Below are positions 58,676 through 64,000 of a stretch of 64,000 nt of DNA, piece by piece. The position numbers were made by a program, and so were the translations under genes. The first letter of the stretch is position 1, and each line of letters opens with the position of its first letter. Location: NCBI GenBank assembly GCA_009746045.1, contig RPFO01000026.1:919353-983352 (forward strand), in the 5' to 3' direction. Source of the DNA: Mesostigma viride (lineage: Eukaryota; Streptophyta; Mesostigmatophyceae; Mesostigmatales; Mesostigmataceae). Below the pieces are notes generated by a model, which worked only from the letters and a program-made list of their open reading frames with translations, was not told the DNA's origin and made no database searches.

Positions 58676-61655
58676 CACCACCACCATCCATGCATGCCAG
58701 CACCCCACCACCATCATCCATGCGTGCCAGCCACCCACCACCACCATCCATGTGTGCCAGCCACCCACCACCACCATCCATGCATGCCAGCACCCCACCA
58801 CCATCATCCATGCATGCCAGCACCCCACCACCACCATCCATGCGTGCCAGCCACCCACCACCACCATCCATGCGTGCCAGCCACCCACCACCACCATCCA
58901 TGCATGCCAGCACCCCACCACCACCATCCATGCGTGCCAGCACCCCACCACCACCATCCATGCATGCCAGCCACCCACCACCATCATCCATGCGTGCCAG
59001 CCACCCACCACCACCATCCATGCATGCCAGCACCCCACCACCACCATCCATGCGTGCCAGCCACCCACCACCACCATCCATGCATGCCAGCACCCCACCA
59101 CCACCATCCATGCATGCCAGCACCCCACCACCACCATCCATGCGTGCCAGCCACCCACCACCACCATCCATGCATGCCAGCACCCCACCACCACCATCCA
59201 TGCATGCCAGCACCCCACCACCATCATCCATGCATGCCAGCACCCCACCACCACCATCCATGCGTGCCAGCACCCCACCACCACCATCCATGCGTGCCAG
59301 CCACCCACCACCACCATCCATGCATGCCAGCACCCCACCACCACCATCCATGCATGCCAGCACCCACCACCACCATCCATGCGTGCCAGCCACCCACCAC
59401 CACCATCCATGCATGCCAGCACCCCACCACCACCATCCATGCATGCCAGCACCCCACCACCATCATCCATGCGTGCCAGCCACCCACCACCACCATCCAT
59501 GCGTGCCAGCCACCCACCACCACCATCCATGCCTGCCAGCCACCCACCACCACCATCCATGCGTGCCAGCCACCCACCACCACCATCCATGCGTGCCAGC
59601 CACCCACCACCACCATCCATGCATGCCAGCACCCCACCACCACCATCCATGCGTGCCAGCCACCCACCACCACCATCCATGCATGCCAGCACCCCACCAC
59701 CACCATCCATGCATGCCAGCACCCCACCACCATCATCCATGCATGCCAGCACCCCACCACCACCATCCATGCGTGCCAGCACCCACCACCACCATCCATG
59801 CATGCCAGCCACCCACCACCATCATCCATGCGTGCCAGCCACCCACCACCACCATCCATGCGTGCCAGCACCCCACCACCATCATCCATGCGTGCCAGCC
59901 ACCCACCACCACCATCCATGCGTGCCAGCCACCACCACCATCCATGCGTGCCAGCCACCCACCACCACCATCCATGCGTGCCAGCCACCCACCACCACCA
60001 TCCATGCGTGCCAGCCACCCACCACCATCATCCATGCGTGCCAGCACCCCACCACCACCATCCATGCATGCCAGCCACCCACCACCATCATCCATGCATG
60101 CCAGCCACCCACCCGACCACCATCCATGCGTGCCAGCACCCCACCACCATCATTCATGCATGCCAGCCACCCACCACCACCATCCATGCATGCCAGCACC
60201 CCACCACCATCATCCATGCATGCCAGCACCCACCACCACCATCCATGCGTGCCAGCACCCCACCACCACCATCCATGCATGCCAGCCACCCACCACCACC
60301 ATCCATGCATGCCAGCACCCCACCACCACCATCCATGCGTGCCAGCCACCCACCACCACCATCCATGCATGCCAGCACCCCACCACCATCATCCATGCAT
60401 GCCAGCACCCCACCACCACCATCCATGCGTGCCAGCCACCACCACCACCATCCATGCGTGCCAGCCACCCACCACCACCATCCATGCATGCCAGCACCCC
60501 ACCACCACCATCCATGCGTGCCAGCCACCCACCACCATCCATGCGTGCCAGCCACCCACCACCATCATCCATGCATGCCAGCCACCCACCACCACCATCC
60601 ATGCATGCCAGCACCCCACCACCATCATCCATGCATGCCAGCCACCCACCACCACCATCCATGCATGCCAGCACCCCACCACCATCATTCATGCATGCCA
60701 GCACCCCACCACCACCATCCATGCGTGCCAGCACCCCACCACCACCATCCATGCATGCCAGCCACCCACCACCATCATCCATGCATGCCAGCCACCCACC
60801 ACCACCATCCATGCATGCCAGCACCCCACCACCATCATCCATGCATGCCAGCCACCCACCACCACCATCCATGCATGCCAGCACCCCACCACCATCATCC
60901 ATGCATGCCAGCACCCCACCACCACCATCCATGCGTGCCAGCACCCCACCACCACCATCCATGCATGCCAGCCACCCACCACCATCATCCATGCGTGCCA
61001 GCCACCCACCACCACCATCCATGCATGCCAGCACCCCACCACCACCATCCATGCGTGCCAGCCACCCACCACCACCATCCATGCATGCCAGCACCCCACC
61101 ACCATCATCCATGCATGCCAGCACCCCACCACCACCATCCATGCGTGCCAGCCACCCACCACCACCATCCATGCGTGCCAGCCACCCACCACCACCATCC
61201 ATGCATGCCAGCACCCCACCACCACCATCCATGCATGCCAGCACCCCACCACCACCATCCATGCGTGCCAGCACCCCACCACCACCATCCATGCATGCCA
61301 GCCACCCACCACCATCATCCATGCGTGCCAGCCACCCACCACCACCATCCATGCATGCCAGCACCCCACCACCACCATCCATGCGTGCCAGCCACCCACC
61401 ACCACCATCCATGCATGCCAGCACCCACCACCATCATCCATGCATGCCAGCACCCCACCACCACCATCCATGCGTGCCAGCCACCCACCACCACCATCCA
61501 TGCGTGCCAGCCACCCACCACCACCATCCATGCATGCCAGCACCCCACCACCACCATCCATGCGTGCCAGCCACCCACCACCACCATCCATGCGTGCCAG
61601 CCACCCACCACCACCATCCATGCCTGCCAGCCACCCACCACCACCATCCATGCGT
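58676..61655 (+). repeat. 30-bp CCACCACCATCCATGC minisatellite, about 99 copies
   Basis: Unit CCACCACCACCATCCATGCR followed by TGCCAGCMMC. Variation is limited to a few positions (GCATGCC/GCGTGCC, CACCCC/CCACCC, CCACCA/CCATCA), with a few 1- or 3-base slips. The unit is a multiple of three without stop codons, so all six frames are open for hundreds of codons; no coding is inferred. Confidence 0.95.
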
Positions 61656-61692
61656 GATTTTTTTGGGGAGTGGTTAGTATTGTTTTTGGGTA

Positions 61693-62276
61693 GGGTCGCT
61701 CTGCAGAGTGACCCCTACCCTTGCGCAATGTCGCAGTCTTTGTTTGTAAGGTCGCGCTGCAGAGTGACCCCCTCACAATGCAAACTTCCATTCAGTGTTT
61801 GTAGGGTCGCGCTGCAGAGTCACCTTTCCAAGATGCGTTATTCAATAACATTTTGTTGGTAGGGTCGCGCTGCAGAGTCACCTTTCCAAGATACGTTATT
61901 CAATAACATTTTGTTTGTAGGGTAGCGCTGCAGAGTCACCTTTCCAAGATACGTTATCAATCACATTTTGGTTGTAGGGTCGCGTTGCAGAGTCACCCTT
62001 TCCAGATACGTTATTCAATAACATTTTGTTTGTAGGGTAGTGCTGCAGAGTCACCCTTTCCAGATACGTTATTCAATAACATTTTGTTTGTAGGGTAGCG
62101 CGTCCGAGTGACCTTTCCAAGATACGTTATTCAATCACATTTGTGTTGTAAGGTCGCGCTGCCGAGTCACCCTTTCCAGATACGTTTATAAAAGTTACAT
62201 CTTCGATTTTTTTTTCCCAAACCTGAATGGGATTTCATCCTTGTTTCTTCTTAGGGTAGCGCTGCAGCGCCACCCC
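61693..62276 (+). repeat. about 58-bp tandem array of a CTGCAG-centred palindrome
   Basis: About ten units. Each has a GGGTCGCGCTGCAGAGTCAC C palindrome, then CTTTCCAAGATAC and a second palindrome GTTATTCAATAAC. The first unit (61693-61714) is the most symmetrical. The array ends about 70 bp before the exon acceptor at 62345, so it probably lies in an intron or promoter of the downstream gene. Confidence 0.85.
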
Positions 62277-62345
62277 TCACGCTGATGCGAATTTACACTT
62301 TCTTCATCCGACATTGGTCTATTTGTTTTTCCTTATTTGCCGCAG

Positions 62346-64000
62346 AAGGAACAAGAGAAGGAGAGGGAAGTTCAGCTTCAGAAGGAAAAGGAGGAGCAGG
62401 AGAGGGCCTCCTTGCTTCAGAAGGGAAAAGAGGTGGAGAGGGCCACCTATGTCGACAAGGTCAAGTCGACGAGCGAGTCTCCTAAGTATAGTACGCCACC
62501 CGCCTCTCCGCCCAAGGGCGTAGAGGAGTTTCCTCCTCTGTCAACAATGCTTGCTGCCGGGGCTGGGCCAAGCTCCGTGGAGGCGTCGGCCTCCAAATCT
62601 CCCAAGCGGCCCGCACCTGAGGCACAGGCTGCCGGGGCTGGGTCCAGCTCCGTTGTGTCTCCACAGTCTCCTCAGCGGCCCGCACCTGAGGCACAGGCTG
62701 CCGGGGCTGGGTCCAGCTCCGTTGTGTCTCCACAGTCTCCCCAGCGGCCCGCCATCAACAAGGAGTCCCCCGTCCTCGGGAAGTCGACCTCAAACTCGCC
62801 GAGGTCCGCCCCCGTCGAGGTGGTTACCTCGAAGCCCAGCTCGCCGCCCAAGTCTTCTCCAAGGGCCCACCACGAGGCGTCTGAGCAGGGCAGCCCGCCG
62901 CCCAAGTCACCTCTAAGGTCCCACCACGAGGCTTCGACCTCGAAGGTCAGCACGTCGCCCAGGTCTCCTTCAAGGTCCCTACCCGAGGCCTCGACCTCAC
63001 AGCCCAGCTCGCAGCCCGCGTCTCCCCAAAGCTCCCCTCCAAAGAAGGGGGCGACCTCCAAGTCCCGATCACCGCCCAAGTCGCCTGCAAAGTCTCACGG
63101 TCGGAAGTCTCCGCCCAAGCGCCGGTCGCCACCCAAGCGCCGGTCGTCAAACTCACCTCCGAGGAGCCGCTCCCCACAGGCAAGAAAGAAAGCAAGAGCG
63201 GAATGGGAGGAGAAGGAGGATGACCATGAGCGGTTCCTGCGTGATCTGCAGAAGAACATTGACCTCCTGATCAGCATGGAGGACAGGGACAAGGCAGACC
63301 CAAGGCCACTGGAGGATCTTCCGGAGGAGGAAAGAAAGAGAAGGAATGACCGCATGGCACTTCTGACTTCTTATCTGGATCAGGCAACGCAGCACGCCGA
63401 AGATCTGGTGAATCTGGAGAAAAAGGACAAGGAACGGAAGGCCGCCCAGGAGCTCCTGGAAAGGGAGCAGAGGGAATGGGTGAAGAAGGAAAGGGCAGAG
63501 CGAGAGGCGAAGCAGGCAGAAATGGAAGCTGCGGAGATGGAGGAGGCGGAGCGCAGGAAGAGGAGGGCGTCGTGGGAGCGGGACGAAAAGGAGAGAAAGG
63601 CGAATGAGGAAAGGAAAAAGAAGGACGAGGAGGCAAAGGCGAAGAGGAAGGTGCAGGAGGAGGGGAAGAGGATGATGGAGGCGGGTGTGGCGGCACGCCT
63701 GAAATACCAAGCCAAACTTGAGGAGGAGCGCAGGAAGGCGCAGGCTGCAGAAACGTCGACGGAGGTGGATGGGAAGACCGCGGGGTCTCGGAGAAGGAGG
63801 GTACGGAGCCGTCTCAGGTGAGAAACAGTTTTTACCCCCATTAGTGTGCGTGTTTTTTTTAACGGTTTCGTTATTCCTTATCTCTGCTAAGCTCGTCTGA
63901 CCATGAATGGGTCATTTCGCAGAGTGACCCTAACCTGAACCAACAAGTATGCTTTTCCTGTTGTTTTGATTTCAGAGGAAGCGGGGGCAGACGAAAAGAA
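62346..64000 (+). CDS. Ser/Pro/Arg-rich coiled-coil protein, internal exons (both gene ends outside or unseen)
   Basis: Exon 62346-63817 (TTTGCCGCAG acceptor, GTCTCAG/gtgaga donor) and the start of the next exon from 63976 (TTTCAG acceptor), joined in phase; the gene continues past the window. Residues 1-40 are a Glu/Lys/Gln helix. Residues 60-280 are Ser/Pro-rich with two tandem RPAPEAQAAGAGSSSVVSPQ repeats and SP-dipeptide and RS-like stretches (SPPKRRSPPKRRSSNSPPRS). Residues 285-480 are a highly charged coiled coil. The SR/SP and basic content suggests a nuclear, possibly RNA-processing protein, but no RRM or other domain is seen. A first exon must lie upstream; I could not place it beyond the tandem array. 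Confidence 0.7.
63818..63975 (+). other. intron carrying a GGGTC..GACCC palindrome
   Basis: A short GT-AG intron. At 63909-63930 it holds GGGTCATTTCGCAGAGTGAC CC, another member of the palindrome family. Confidence 0.7.

Noticed and set aside
58486-61862. Open frames of more than 1,000 codons on both strands
   Set aside because: They are produced by a 30-bp stop-free repeat and exist in every frame; there is no unique coding sequence.

Overview
The window is nuclear DNA from a eukaryote with long, repeat-rich GT-AG introns, most likely a microalga. The coding exons are GC-rich. A short CCCTAAA run at 11491-11508 matches the plant/green-algal telomere motif, but it is too short to fix the lineage. 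Genes are few. Most of the window is minisatellites, transposable elements and other dispersed repeats, plus one integrated virus-like block.

Layout. 1-15499 (+): the 3' part of a large coiled-coil gene, with 11 exons whose reading phases all fit. Its introns are filled by G-rich and other minisatellites, a hAT-type DNA transposon (3015-4351) and a palindromic MITE (6498-6696). Several introns carry degenerate copies of the neighbouring exon edges. 15500-30768: a convergent small exon (16239-16485, -), a decayed LINE copy (16925-19936, -) with a 707-bp insertion, simple-repeat arrays, and an unclassified dispersed repeat present twice in inverted orientation (24534-25185 and 29821-30663). 30770-40140: a 9.4-kb unit bounded by terminal inverted repeats with TA target duplications. 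It holds a small unknown ORF, a nearly complete endonuclease/reverse-transcriptase LINE (-), a pentanucleotide array, a small minus-strand gene and a perfect 1042-bp direct duplication.

40180-43003: palindrome-bearing tandem repeats. 43149-49116 (perhaps to 49929), minus strand: an endogenous virus-like block with remnants of a primase/origin-binding-protein type helicase, a tyrosine recombinase that looks whole, and part of an A32-like packaging ATPase. 50487-52175: a TTAA-flanked piggyBac-like non-autonomous element. 52219-55900 (-): a multi-exon gene for a DDE-transposase-like protein. 57287-58675: a minisatellite interrupted by an 881-bp nested palindrome made of three hairpin MITE units and two inverted spacers with a tRNA-like box. 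58676-61655: about 3 kb of a 30-bp minisatellite. 61693-62276: a tandem array of a short palindrome that also recurs in introns from 50 kb onward. 62346-64000 (+): part of a Ser/Pro/Arg-rich, coiled-coil nuclear-type protein gene.

I see no operon-like or pathway relation between the genes. What stands out is repeat biology: exon-edge duplication in introns, nested palindromes, a recurrent intronic palindrome and several independent DNA-transposon families identified by exact target-site duplications. All family names come from reading motifs by eye; no database search was run.
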